Shown piece by piece: positions 22,976 through 33,445 of a DNA stretch of 64,000 nt. This DNA is from Bombyx mori. Taxonomy: Eukaryota > Arthropoda > Insecta > Lepidoptera > Bombycidae. The DNA is taken from the NCBI RefSeq assembly GCF_030269925.1, contig NC_085107.1:9238001-9302000 (forward strand), written 5' to 3'. Positions within the stretch are counted from its first letter, which is position 1; each line of letters begins with the position of its first letter. A program made the position numbers and the translations under genes. Under the pieces are notes generated by a model, which saw only the letters and a program-made list of their open reading frames with translations, made no database searches and was not told the origin of the DNA.

Positions 22976-25805
22976 TTTTAATCAGCTTTATTATGGTTGC
23001 TTCCAGTCACACCTGTTAACCGGACATACATAAAGAAAAATTTGATTGAGATTAGAGTCGCGTAATATAAAACGAGAGCTCTCCGGCGAAACTGGATACG
23101 AACGCGGCGCGTCATCCGAGCCCCCGCTCGCGCTCCATACATACACTTAATCATTCAAATAAAACGGCTTCAAATATGTTACACTACTCAAGTACATTTT
23201 TTTCTAAATTATATATTATGACGGCCTAACATTAAATATCAATGTAATTCCACCAAACCTCATAGCTTAAACTTGACGCGGTGGTTAAGAATTTTTCAAT
23301 CGCGTTTATTACTAAAGCGTTATCTTCGAATCAAAGCACAAAATCCGTGGCAAGTAAATATTTAAATAATGCTAATAATGTATTATGATTCTTAAACAAC
23401 ATGCTTTTATTCGTCATGCTTATTTTCATTTTAGCTTTCAAACAAACTCTATCCAATACCTAACAGGTTCCGTGAATTAAATGCATTTCATTGGTGACTA
23501 TTGCGATTTTGTTTTATATGTAACAAACATAAAACAGAGTAAAAACAGTATATTTTGTTAAAAGAGAATGAAAGTTAAAAGTTATTTTATTCTTCTATTC
23601 AATTTTAATTAAAGTTAAAAAAAATCAAAATGTTAATTGAAATACTCTTTTTCTTAGGGACTTTAACTCGATTGGAATCTGTAAGAAAAGAATAGCGATA
23701 GAAGTTAGAGAAATGGCATAATATGCGTATTATACCGATACTTGTTTGAATTGGTATACCTGGTTGAATTGGGGCATCCGTTTTTATTAAACTCTCATCG
23801 TTGATAAACAATTATGAACAAATCTCAATTATAAACAAATCAACCTATTCTACCTAATAAATGACATAAAAAATATGTACAACATTTTAATGTCACTAGA
23901 TGATTAAAAACATGAAAAGAAAAAACAGATTATACATATATTTTTATGAATATTTTCACATACATCCAGCTGAGAGCTTGTATTTTAACATTCAAGAAAA
24001 TAATTAGTATATTTTTATAATTGTGACATAGTAGACTTGGTCCGGTTCAAAATCGCAATTCAATATCATTTTGTCGACTCCGGTCAGATGAAAGTGAGAA
24101 ATAGCATATAAGAAACATTAGCTTGAGCAAAACATATATTTTAATATTAAAAATAACTTAATTATACTCCTATATTCCGTACTATATTTAGATAAGGAAA
24201 AGAAAAATGGAAGCCGTAATTTGTAAAACATGCGGGTAGGTCAGCAAATCAAATGCAAACAGTTTAGGATATAGACTAAGTAGATAAATTATTTTGTCTT
24301 TGATAAATCTTGACAAAAATATTTTCTGATGAAATTTGCCGCTTTAAATATTTCCTATTGTTCTATATTAAACATATTATAATGATTGTTAGTAATTAAG
24401 AATTTTATCGTAGAACGTAGTATAATCGTGTTTGCTTCACATTAAAAAATATCTGTTGATCGATGGAAGTGGAATAATAATTAGGAGGAAATACCCTATT
24501 TTTGATAGTAAGCAACTTACATAAACTTTTCCGAGACGATTTACCTACAATTAATGATTATTAATGGACCTGCTTTAAGATCGACCACGTAATATTGTCA
24601 GAAAAAAAGATGCAGTTTTTGATCCAAATTAAAAACTATTTTTTTATTCCTTAAGGGTTGTGGTGTTTGCTCAGCACTTAAAGTATGTGATACATCTGGA
24701 TGTGCCCTAATAAAAGTATTGAATAAAATCACATCGTCCTTGAAATTAATCGATGTGACTATTTAATCTATTTAAAGAATAGTTCCTTATTATTCCAAAA
24801 GATGAAACTTCTATTTATAGTTAAAAAAATATATTGTCAAATTCCTATATCTTATACCTAGTCACTTTAAACGTATATACCTATACTTCCAACATTATGT
24901 TTCAGTTCAGAAGTTCAAAACTTATTTACATAATTTTAGTAATATTCGATTGGTTCTTTCTGTTTTTCACGCAATCGAACAAGGTTTTTAAATTTCAAAT
25001 CTCATTTATATTTTATTATTATTATCGGTTTCTATATTATCAACTAAAACTTCTTTTGACTAATGTTGTAAAAGCTGTGTTAATTGAAACTTATAGTATT
25101 TAGTAAACATAGAAAAAGTTCTTCGTCATATTCGATGTTATCAGTATTTAATTATAGTGAAAAAAATATTCACAATACATATGTACTTATATAAATCCTT
25201 TAAAAAAATTAAATATTATTTTCATAGAAATATTACTGTTCTATAAAAAATGTTAGAAACCTCAATTATTGAAATCAATACATGTAGAAGTTTTAAAAGA
25301 ATCTTTAATGTAAACCGTAGAAAATGAATTTAACATTTTAAATAATATTTACTGTATCAATGTACTTTGCTCTGATAAATTACATAAATGTTACTTTTTG
25401 TCGTTATATATGTATACGTGGCTAATGTAGAGGAAATAAAAATTAATAAAAATCCAATCGTGTTTTTTCTTCAATTCACCTCCAACACATCTCCTTTACT
25501 AGTGAAGAAAATTTAAATTGATGAAACTTGCCCTCGGGGTATAATTTTAGTCATCACGAAATAAGATTAAAACATTATTCGGTCGTTCTCGATGAAAGAA
25601 AGTAAATAATTCATGTGCGACTGGAGTATTAGCATTGCATTATTACTATTTGTAATTAATCGCATCGTTAAAACATATTCCACAGTACATAAATGTAGTG
25701 TAGTGAAGTGTGAAAAAATTAAGAAGAAAATAATACTTAAACATATATTTCATTGAACCCTGTAGTCGGCCTTGTGTTTCTAAATCTATTTGTTAATGTA
25801 AATCT
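22976..25805 (+). other. AT-rich non-coding stretch (probable SCYL2 3' UTR then intergenic)
   Basis: No credible ORF or recognisable repeat. A small GC-richer patch lies at 23050-23130, just after the candidate SCYL2 stop. AATAAA hexamers occur near 23158 and around 25434. The remainder is homopolymer-rich AT sequence. Confidence 0.5.
23158..23163 (+). promoter_or_regulatory. Candidate SCYL2 poly(A) signal
   Basis: The first canonical AATAAA after the candidate stop at 22975 is about 185 bases downstream. AT-rich DNA contains many such hexamers, so this is only a candidate. Confidence 0.3.
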
Positions 25806-25890
25806 GTTGTAATGCTTTTTTATGATTGAGGGTTTACTGGTGGCCCGGAGGCCTTTCCAGTTTCACAAGGACAAGTGGGCGGGCAAGGGC

Positions 25891-27656
25891 TCAGCCAGAA
25901 GGGGCGGGATTTGCTAACAGCTCGAGCGCCTCCAAGAGAGACCTAACTACTACCGGATTGAAATCGCGACTCGCTTGGAAGATTAAATTTAAGTTTGAGT
26001 TTCCCCTTTGAAATAGCACCGCAGTGCTTTTCGCTGGGTTGATGTCTATGCGCCATTTTTGGAACCACTGTTCTAAGGTTACGGCTGTGCTCTGGAGTTG
26101 CCTCGCGATTAGGGACTTGTTTCTACTTGAATAGTAAACAGTCGTGTCGTCGGCGAATAAAGCTAACTGGGTCGACGGCGACCGGGGAATATCGTTGACG
26201 AATAAGCTAAATAGGAGTTGCGGGACTCCAGCTGTGAGAGGTCGCGGGGAGAAGCGGGTTCCCTCGACTCGATATCGAAAAGAGCGGTTCGACAAGAAGT
26301 CCCGTATGATGAGCACGAGACTATCCGGCACGCCTATGTTGAATAGTTTGAAGATCAAACCGTTGTGCCAGACTTTGTCGAACGCTTTTGCGACGTCGAA
26401 GAAGAGAGCTCCCATGTATAACGGTTTTGGTCGATTAAGCCGCACAAGAATGTGCTCCGTGAGGCGGTGCATCTGTTGAACGCATGAGTGATTTGTACGG
26501 AATCCGAATTGTTCATCGATGAGAATGCCCTTGGATGAGACGAAGTCTCTGAGGCGTTTGTAGAGCAGACGCTCATACAGTTTGCTTAGAGACATGAGGA
26601 GGCTAATCGGGTGGTAGCTCGTCGGATAATTGTTTGGTTTACCGGGTTTACGGCATTCGAATACGATTATCCTCGGTAGGATAGCTATCGTAGACGCGGA
26701 TCGAGGCGTTCTTAGCTCTAAGGAGTTCCCTAATATCGTCGGACAATTTGAAGCGGTGACAGAAGTCCTCCGCTACAACTTGCTTCGATGACCCATCTAA
26801 TGTCGAGGTGATGCGTGACGTTAAGATGTCTATGGCTTCAGCGGTATCCTGAGGAGACGGGGTAGAGTCCGGGCTAAACGGGAGCGATGGTGGATTAGAT
26901 TCAGCCAGGCTGATGCCCAGCGTGTGCCAATCCACCACAGTCCTCGTGACGGGAACGGAATCGGGTGCGCGACCGAGCTTCATAACGACGGGACGGTGGT
27001 CTGAATCTAATTCTGAAACTACTTCGATCGAGTGTAAGCGCAGAGTTAGGTTTTTTTAATAACGCTATGTCGAGTATATCCGGGCGATGCGCTATATTTA
27101 GCGAGTAGTGAGTCGGGGTTAGCGGAGCGACGATATCGAAGGCGAGATCATCGACTAACGCTTCAAGCCGCCTGCCATTCGGGGTTGTGGCGTGTAAGTT
27201 CCACCTGACGTGTTTACAATTTAGGTCGCCCGCCAGAATGACAGAGCTCCCCATGCCGAGCAGCGCCTCGATATCACTGCTTAGGACGATCTTATTCAGT
27301 GGAAGATAAACGGACGCGATAACGATCGACGCGTGTCCCGTCAGTGAGATTTGGCACACTAATGCTTCGATGTTAGCGAGTGCGGGAGGGTCGAGCGGGA
27401 CGCAATGCAGGGCTCTTCTATAGTAAATGACAGTACCACCACCACCAGCAGTGAGCCTGTCGTTCCTGACCATATTATAGTTCGCGATTTTGGGGTCACG
27501 GCGCGCGGGTTTAAGTAGGGTCTCCTTCACTAAAAAGATATCAATTTGATGGTCACGCAAAAAGTCAGAAACCTGATCACGTTGATTTGCGAGACCGTAA
27601 GCGTTAAAAAATCCTATCATTACGGATAGGGGCTTTATTCTACTTATATACGCCAT
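25891..27656 (-). pseudogene. LINE ORF2 remnant: endonuclease plus partial reverse transcriptase
   Basis: The endonuclease motifs are clear: IGFFNAYGLANQRDQ, LVKETLL, AGDLNCKHVRWN, RPDILDIAL. A one-base slip in an A-run near 27050 moves the SDHRPVVMKL motif into another frame. At about 26650 the linker to the RT domain is deleted. The RT part keeps LYERLLYKRLRDFV, DEQFGFRTNHS, DVAKAFDKVWH, GVPQ and LFADDTT (catalytic FADD), but about six residues are missing after GVPQ. After KSTAVLFQRG the frame runs directly into 3' UTR sequence near 25985, so the RT thumb region is lost. It cannot be autonomous. Confidence 0.85.
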
Positions 27657-27659
27657 TGA

Positions 27660-28220
27660 TTACCGGCGGAGTGAGGAGAGGACGTACGTATTTAACGACG
27701 CGTATACGTCGGCGTGTTCGTGCACAACGGCGATGAAGTACTGTGCAGTGGAGGCAGCGCGGATGGCGTCACCCAAAGCGTTAACGCGCTCAAAGTTGAT
27801 CGACTGAAAGAAGTTGATCGCTAAAGCGAGATTGCCAGACGCGGTCGGAGGGCAAGTCGCAGGGGAGGGACGTATCGCGAGAGTGGGACTAGTCGCGGGG
27901 GAGAGAGTTGTAGCCGTGTTCGTGTACGGCAACGGTTTAGCCCAGGCCGAGACACTGGGCACCGGCGCCGGTTAGAAAGCAGGCTTAGCCTTCGGTACAG
28001 AGGGTGCCGTGGCTTTGATGTCTGGGCCGGAAGCTCGGAGACGATTTTGGCGGGCGACGCGGCGATTTATTTTAGGGGCTCGGGGGCAACCACGGTAATT
28101 CGCGGGGTAACCCTGTGTACGGCACAGGACGCAGCTAGGCGGTTCCGTCGCGGTTTTTTGATCGCGAGTGCATAGGGCCGTGGCGTGATCGCCCAAACAC
28201 AACACATCGGGGGCGTGCAT
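27660..28220 (-). pseudogene. LINE ORF1 (Gag-like) C-terminal fragment
   Basis: Reading frames at 28220-27972 and 27962-27660 carry Cys/His knuckle-like sequence (CLGDHATALC, then CVLCRTQGYPANYRGCP), matching the C-x2-C-x4-H-x4-C zinc knuckles and HPANYRGC signature of Jockey-clade Gag proteins. The first knuckle keeps only one Cys of its leading pair within the fragment. An ALAINFFQSINFERV segment follows. The N-terminal part is missing at the 5' truncation, and a stop or frame break separates the two pieces. Confidence 0.75.
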
Positions 28221-28241
28221 GACCGTTACAGTTGTAATGCT

Positions 28242-30557
28242 ATCAGCTTAGTAAAACTATATAAATAAATTTGTTGTCCCTTGTTGTTGTGCTGTTACCA
28301 AAACCCACAAGAAACGCTACGGCATGAATGCCATGGGGCATATTAAGACATCAGGGCGAAGTTTCAAGAGCATTGGAACGACGCCCATCCTAGCCTTCAG
28401 ACTAGAACATGTTATTGCTTCTTAACAGAAACATAAATGTCAACGATACTGTGGTGAGAATCTACTCATCCAACCAAAAGTACTCAAGATTGAAATACGG
28501 CAGAGAAAGAGAAAGTGAAGTAGCCATGACAGCAGTAGGTAGGTATGTGTATTAATGCAGATGAATGAAATAGCAAGTCGAACTAATAGCAAACAAGTGG
28601 TAGGAGAAGTTTCCTTTTAGTCCATTTAAGTAGACTTTAAATTAATACACAAGTCTGCCTATCACAGGAGTTTTAAATCTAGCAGACGTTCATGATTGGT
28701 CAGTCACGAAACACGCGCAGTATGGAGCTGCTAATGTGACCAGTATCAGGATTTTAAAGGAAATACTGGAAACTTTTAATAAAAACCAATGAAATAAAAA
28801 AGATTTAAACAACGGCATAGAGCAACATAGAAACATAACTCGATACCGGTGCACCGAATGACTTACCCTTTATATCACGACATCTTAGACATTATTTCAA
28901 GAATTACGCGAAGAATAGTTGTCACTGTTAATTTACATAAATACAAAGCTCTGTGAATGGCAATTTTTTCAATAGGTTTGGTCTGATTTGTTGCTTCCGT
29001 CTTCAAAAGGTTTGATTCAATAACATGAGTTAATACAATTTTTCGGTTCAATATTATCAATAGACAAAATATAGCAATCCATATATACATATACTAAATA
29101 ACCCCAACCAAAATAAATAGAATACCATGATGATGAATCATAAAATAATCATTGTATGTTAATATATGAAATTCGTCCATTACCGTTGGTATCACAACCG
29201 ACGAGTCAGAAAGTTCAAACGCTTTAGTATCAAGCGGATGTTGGAAAGGGATTATACACTTTTTTGTAAAAAGTTGCACCATTGCATTCGTATTTTTCGT
29301 ACTATTCTTGAAGGAGTGGCGGCGTATCGTGAAGCTACTCACCAACGCATGAAGTGATGATCACGATCACTCTGACTAGCAAAGAAGAATCTTAAAAACA
29401 TTTGGTATATAAAATATCAAGCAATTTTTCTCGTGATTTCGACTTTGTTGTGGTAAATTTACCTACCTCGTTTAAACATAATGTTAACATAATATCTAGA
29501 CAGATATGATTGTAATCATCTAAGATTATGTAAAATGTATTTCAAAGTGTTAAGAGACTAAAGTATATATAAAATTACAATTTTTTTCATAGAAAAAATT
29601 TAAATTTCGTCTCACTGAAAAAATTCGCTTATTAAACCTGCTGCTTAGCCACATAATCATTTCTGCCATTTCTAAAAATCAATGCGTAGGATATTGATTA
29701 TCCAAAACAATACGAACATTGTCCAACAACCAGAGCCTATTAGTTATATAATGTTTGGTGTATTTTGATAGAGCTATTTATTAAAATGGAATAAATCTTA
29801 ATGGATCATAAACACTCACCATTTCTGCCATTTCGTTCCAGAAATTCTATTGTAAATCGGATGTCTGGTCGTGGTCGCTTTTATTTATAATACCGCCCAT
29901 GGTACTATTATTATACTATTGTTTTTTTTATGTTACTGTAACAAAGTATATAGCCTATGTTGTCTTATAGTTCAATGATTAATTTTTATTCAGTGAGAAC
30001 CTAGCCATGGAGATATTAGGTATTAGATATTATATAAGCATTAGCAGACCGTTATGACTGTCGGTACTTGAACCATTTTACCACGGTTCACTTGCGGACT
30101 AAATAATAATAATTATAATAATGGTTGGTTCGAAGTATCAGTTAAATGGAATATTTTAAATGTATTCAACTGATAATTATTTTTAATAAATGTATCTTTT
30201 TATTTGATTGGTTTTGGTAATTTTAAATATGTTTCAATGATATTATTTACACATAGACTTGTTGTCTAAAATAAAATAAAATAAATAAATTACTACCTAA
30301 AACGTCCGAGGGAGACCTGAATGTATATAAAGTATGTATATAGAGTAGTAGTGATAGTAGAATATATATATATGAGATAAAATTTATAAGGGAAAAAATT
30401 AAGTAGACTGTAAAATAATAGACTCAAATTATAAAACCATTTTTATTAACAAAGTATAAATTATAAAAAAATATTAAATAATTGTTGAATACAGTATAAC
30501 TCAAAGGCTATTTAATTTTAAAATGCGAGTAGTGAACCTATGTATACGCAATACCAG
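28242..30557. other. Intergenic AT-rich DNA with minor degenerate coding-like patches
   Basis: No gene is supported. At about 28450-28560 a + strand reading (YSRLKYGREREsE) resembles the core of YqaJ-type exonucleases found in some insect transposable elements, but it is only about 35 codons long and isolated. A 63-codon frame at 29166-29357 (RVRKFKRFSIKR...YREATHQRMK) has slightly higher GC and is not recognised. The rest is simple AT sequence. Confidence 0.4.
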
Positions 30558-31145
30558 TGGTCCGGGAGCCAGGTACAATTTCGGTCAATTACTTCTTCTC
30601 GAGCGAAACTTCGTAAAATGCATTAGGGACCTGTACTATGAATACTCGCGACCGTCAGCTACGACTCCGTGGGTAGGACGGGTAGTGGCAGCCTCCTACG
30701 CATGGAAAGAAAAAATGATTTTTCAGTCATTTCCTCCCACTTGAAAATTTGTCAGATTATAGTTAACCTAGTATTTTGAAAGAAAAAAAAAGTCAGCTGA
30801 TCGTAATATGGTGGATTATACGTCAGCTGACTGCTGAAACATGAAAAAAAAATTTATATTTTCAATGATTTCCTCTCAACTAAAAATTTTCCTGGTGATC
30901 GTTTATATACTACTATGAATGAAAATTAATGTTAGCTTACTGTATCTCAGTGGAAAGTTTGTCAGCTGGTACCTTGAAAGGTGTAACGCAGCAGCATCTA
31001 TCACCTACTGAATCTTATCAGCTGACGACTTTTCCCTTGACTTACAGCTAGCTGATTTCTTTCATTATTTACTAGAGTATGTTAACAATCCTCTTATAAT
31101 TTTTTGTCCGGGAGGAAATAACGTTTCTTAAGTTATTTTTTCTTT
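30558..31145 (+). repeat. Left inverted-repeat arm
   Basis: Runs from TGGTCCGGGAGCC to AAATAACGTTTCTTAAGTTA. It holds AGTCAGCTGATC (about 30793), CGTCAGCTGACTG (about 30820), TGTCAGCTGGTACC (about 30960), ATCAGCTGACGAC (about 31019) and ACAGCTAGCTGA (about 31045). These are candidate binding repeats for a transposase or other factor. Confidence 0.8.
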
Positions 31146-31505
31146 ATATATTACAGTTACATTGTGGATTAAAACTAAATTCTCCAGATGCGATGTTATA
31201 GCAAAAGGTACACTCGGAGGGGATGTTTTACCCATAACTACGTAAGCGGTACGTAAGTTGGCAAGATTTTGGCGTAGTGGGGATAAGGTCGCGCATAGTA
31301 CAAATTGCAACAAAAAAATGGTCACTTTTATTGCCCGTATATGATTTAATTTAATTTTTTATTTGCAATAATTTATTTTTAAGCATGTGTGTTTAAAAGA
31401 AAGTTAAAGAAAAGAGAAGAATTCGTGAAGTGTATTAGGTGTTATAAATAAAATACAATTAAAAGTTAAGAACTTTATTTCAAAAAATATACTTGTTATT
31501 AAAAA

Positions 31506-31712
31506 TTATGTGTCGCCGTCGTCACTATCGTTTTCTAATAGTGCTACCCCTTGCATTAAATTTATGGTAGCACCTGAGCTGGTGGAAGGAGTTGGCACCT
31601 CATCCTCGACATAACTCTCGTCGCTGGAAGAGTCGCTGTCGTCACTGGCGTAAATAATAAAACGCTCAGTGATTGAATAGACTATATGGTCATTGGTATT
31701 TGGTCCTGCCAT
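31506..31712 (-). CDS. Small acidic Ser/Asp-rich ORF in the inverted-repeat element
   Basis: A 68-codon frame from ATG (31710-31712), beginning MAGPNTNDHIVYS, with an acidic Ser/Asp block (ASDDSDSSSDESYVEDEV) and ending NDSDDGDT. An AATAAA on the same strand follows the stop by about 30 nt (near 31473). The GC-rich block lies about 110-330 nt upstream of the ATG. Acidic N-termini of this kind are common in transposon proteins, but no family is recognised. It may be the first exon or a fragment of a larger protein. Confidence 0.4.
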   Translation of the reverse strand: MAGPNTNDHIVYSITERFIIYASDDSDSSSDESYVEDEVPTPSTSSGATINLMQGVALLENDSDDGDT

Positions 31713-31819
31713 TGCAAACAAATTTAAAACAACAACACTCTTAACAAAAACTAAATTTAAAACAATAATAACAATTCGTAACAAAACTCAATATAAACAA
31801 AGGGTACCTACAACTTTAG

Positions 31820-32045
31820 TAGACGCAAGTGTAATCAGGACGGAAAACGGAACGTAGACGCGGTGCGGGAGGGGAGGGTCGACAGACGCACCAATCGCGC
31901 GCTCGGAACGTCTTTCCCCGCGTCCCGCTTGACAACCAAAGAGACCTAAAAAACGACTTGTGCGCATCGAACGACTCTTGCCAAGTTACGTGCCGGGGAC
32001 TAATTATACAAGGGCCATTGTTGTGTATAGCGCATGTAGAAAATT
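31820..32045. promoter_or_regulatory. Candidate bidirectional promoter in the inverted-repeat element
   Basis: A GC-rich, CpG-containing block (GACGCGGTGCGGGAGGGGAG, CAATCGCGCGCTCGG, GTCTTTCCCCGCGTCCC) stands between two divergent small ORFs in otherwise AT-rich DNA. No TATA box is obvious. Promoter function is inferred from composition and position only. Confidence 0.35.
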
Positions 32046-32153
32046 TTCGGTCGAAAAAAAGTAGGTGGGGAATATAATGCGACTCGAAGAGAAAGTGAAA
32101 CGTGTTTAGTCGAAAAGAGTGTTAGTATAGTAACAGTTCAGTATAAAATAAAC

Positions 32154-32261
32154 ATGTCTAACGTTATACATTTTTGCGTCTTTTGCAGAAAAACCAATGC
32201 TCAGTTAAAATTATTTAGCGAAGATAATTTAAATAAGTGCAGATATGTATTTGCAATATGA
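32154..32261 (+). CDS. Small Cys-motif ORF in the inverted-repeat element
   Basis: A 35-codon frame reading MSNVIHFCVFCRKTNAQLK, then a segment ending NKCRYVFAI. The C-x2-C pair followed by a later Cys resembles the start of zinc-binding domains found in several insect transposon-encoded proteins. It stops before any second metal-binding half, so it is truncated or is an exon. It points away from the 31506-31712 ORF, with the GC-rich block between. Confidence 0.4.
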   Translation: MSNVIHFCVFCRKTNAQLKLFSEDNLNKCRYVFAI

Positions 32262-32364
32262 AATGCTAATAATTTAACTGGTCACGATACTCGTACCAAC
32301 ATTTCCTCCATTATCAAACTTTCATATTTGTTATCAAAACAGTCAAATCAAACATACTGACGAA

Positions 32365-32909
32365 TAACTCAAGAAATGTTATTTCCTCCCGGACGAAAAT
32401 TTATACGAGGAGTGTTATCATACTCTAGTAAATAATGAAAGAAATCAGCTAGCTGTAAGTCAAGGGTAAAGTCGTCAGCTGATAAGATTCAGTAGGTGAT
32501 AGATGCTGCTGCGTTACACCTTTCAAGGTACCAGCTGACAAACTTTCTACTGAGATACAGCAAACTGACATTAATTTTCATTCATAGTAGTATATAAACG
32601 ATCACCAGGTAAATTTTTAGTTGAGAGGAAATCATTGAGAATTTTTTTTTTCATGTTTAAGCAGCCAGCTGACTTTGTTTTTCCTTCAAAATACTAGGGT
32701 AACTATAATCTGACAAAGTTTCAAATGGGAGGAAATGACTGAAAAAACTCTTTTTTTTCTCCATGCGTCGGAGGATGCATCTGCCCGCCCCACCCGCGGA
32801 GTCGAAGCTGACGGTCGCGAGTATTCATAGTATAAGTCCCTAATGCATTTCACGAATTTTCGATTGGGAGGGACTTGGTCATGAAAATCAATCACTGGCT
32901 CCTGGACCA
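32365..32909 (-). repeat. Right inverted-repeat arm
   Basis: Reverse complement of the left arm, from TAACTCAAGAAATG to GGACCA. It has a deletion of about 25 bp relative to the left arm around the second and third CAGCTG motifs, plus scattered substitutions, so the arms have diverged since they formed. Confidence 0.8.
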
Positions 32910-32984
32910 TATGACTATAGCGAAATGTATGGAAAACAACAATTTACAAGAACAAACATTGATTACCATATCTTATATGTTGAT

Positions 32985-33445
32985 GGTACTATTAGAAACG
33001 GCTACGATAAGAGAATTATCGTGTCGCGCCGCTTTGTCGAAGTAGCGTTCTGATACCAACTTTAGATCCTTACATATCGGCTCTAAATTTAGATCGTCAT
33101 GAAGGTCGATATTCCTCGCGTACCACGGTGCTCCGACGGCTATCCTGCAGAAACGGAATTGGTTGAAAACCTAGAGGATTTATATGCATCTGGGCCGCTT
33201 GCGCTAACACTACGGTTGCATAAGTCATTACGGGACGTGTGTAAGTTTTGTAGTGTCACCTTGTTCCGTTTTACTTCGCTTGCAGATTATGGGGTAGAGT
33301 TGACCGAGTAGGAGGAACACGGTTTCGTCGCATACTGACTTAATGTGAAAACCAAATGTCATCCCTCTGACAAGGGCCACGCTTAGGTATTTAGGCCTTG
33401 AAAGCCCACGGTATGGGCTAGCCTAGCATTTTGATGCGGGAATGT
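32985..33445 (-). pseudogene. Jockey-like LINE reverse-transcriptase C-terminal fragment
   Basis: Read on the - strand in broken frames it carries the stretch downstream of the RT palm: a KYL-SVAL-RGMTF-HIKSV segment, LYPIICKRSK, MTYATVV-AQAA, RFCR-IAVGAPW, then NIDLHDDLNLEPI and SERYFDKAARHDNSL. These are hallmarks of the Jockey-clade C-terminus and correspond to the part missing from the LINE at 25817-28230. Several frameshifts are present. It abuts the right arm of the inverted-repeat element. Confidence 0.7.

Larger units (their letters stand above)
25806..28241 (-). mobile_element. Jockey-like LINE, 5'-truncated and internally deleted, with 11-bp TSD
   Basis: GTTGTAATGCT flanks both sides (25806-25816 and 28231-28241), so the inserted unit is 25817-28230 on the - strand. 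In order it holds the Gag C-terminus, an APE-type endonuclease, part of a reverse transcriptase, and a 3' tail ending CCACCAGTAAACCCTCAATC plus an A-run. The 5' end is cut inside gag, as in target-primed integration that stopped early. Two internal deletions remove the endonuclease-RT linker and the RT C-terminus (see the pseudogene entries). GC content is much higher than in the surroundings. Confidence 0.9.
30558..32909. mobile_element. Long inverted-repeat element with divergent small ORFs
   Basis: Two arms of about 590 and 545 bp (30558-31145 and 32365-32909) are inverted copies, about 90% alike by eye. Outer ends read TGGTCC(G/A)GGAGCC. Each arm repeats GTCAGCTG/CAGCTGAC motifs several times and ATTTCCTCCC-type motifs three times, and both can read KCIRDLYYEYSRPS. 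The 1.2-kb core has a GC-rich block (about 31820-32045) between two outward-facing small ORFs. I could not find a target-site duplication or a transposase. The structure suggests a foldback or non-autonomous DNA transposon derived from a gene-carrying element. I do not recognise the family. Confidence 0.7.

Noticed and set aside
31128..31325. 65-codon - strand frame in the core of the inverted-repeat element
   Set aside because: It overlaps the inner end of the left arm, has no recognisable motif, and starts downstream of the AATAAA of the acidic ORF.
33099..33311. 70-codon + strand frame beginning MKVDIPRVPRC
   Set aside because: It is the antisense of a Jockey-type RT C-terminal fragment that is clearly readable on the - strand.
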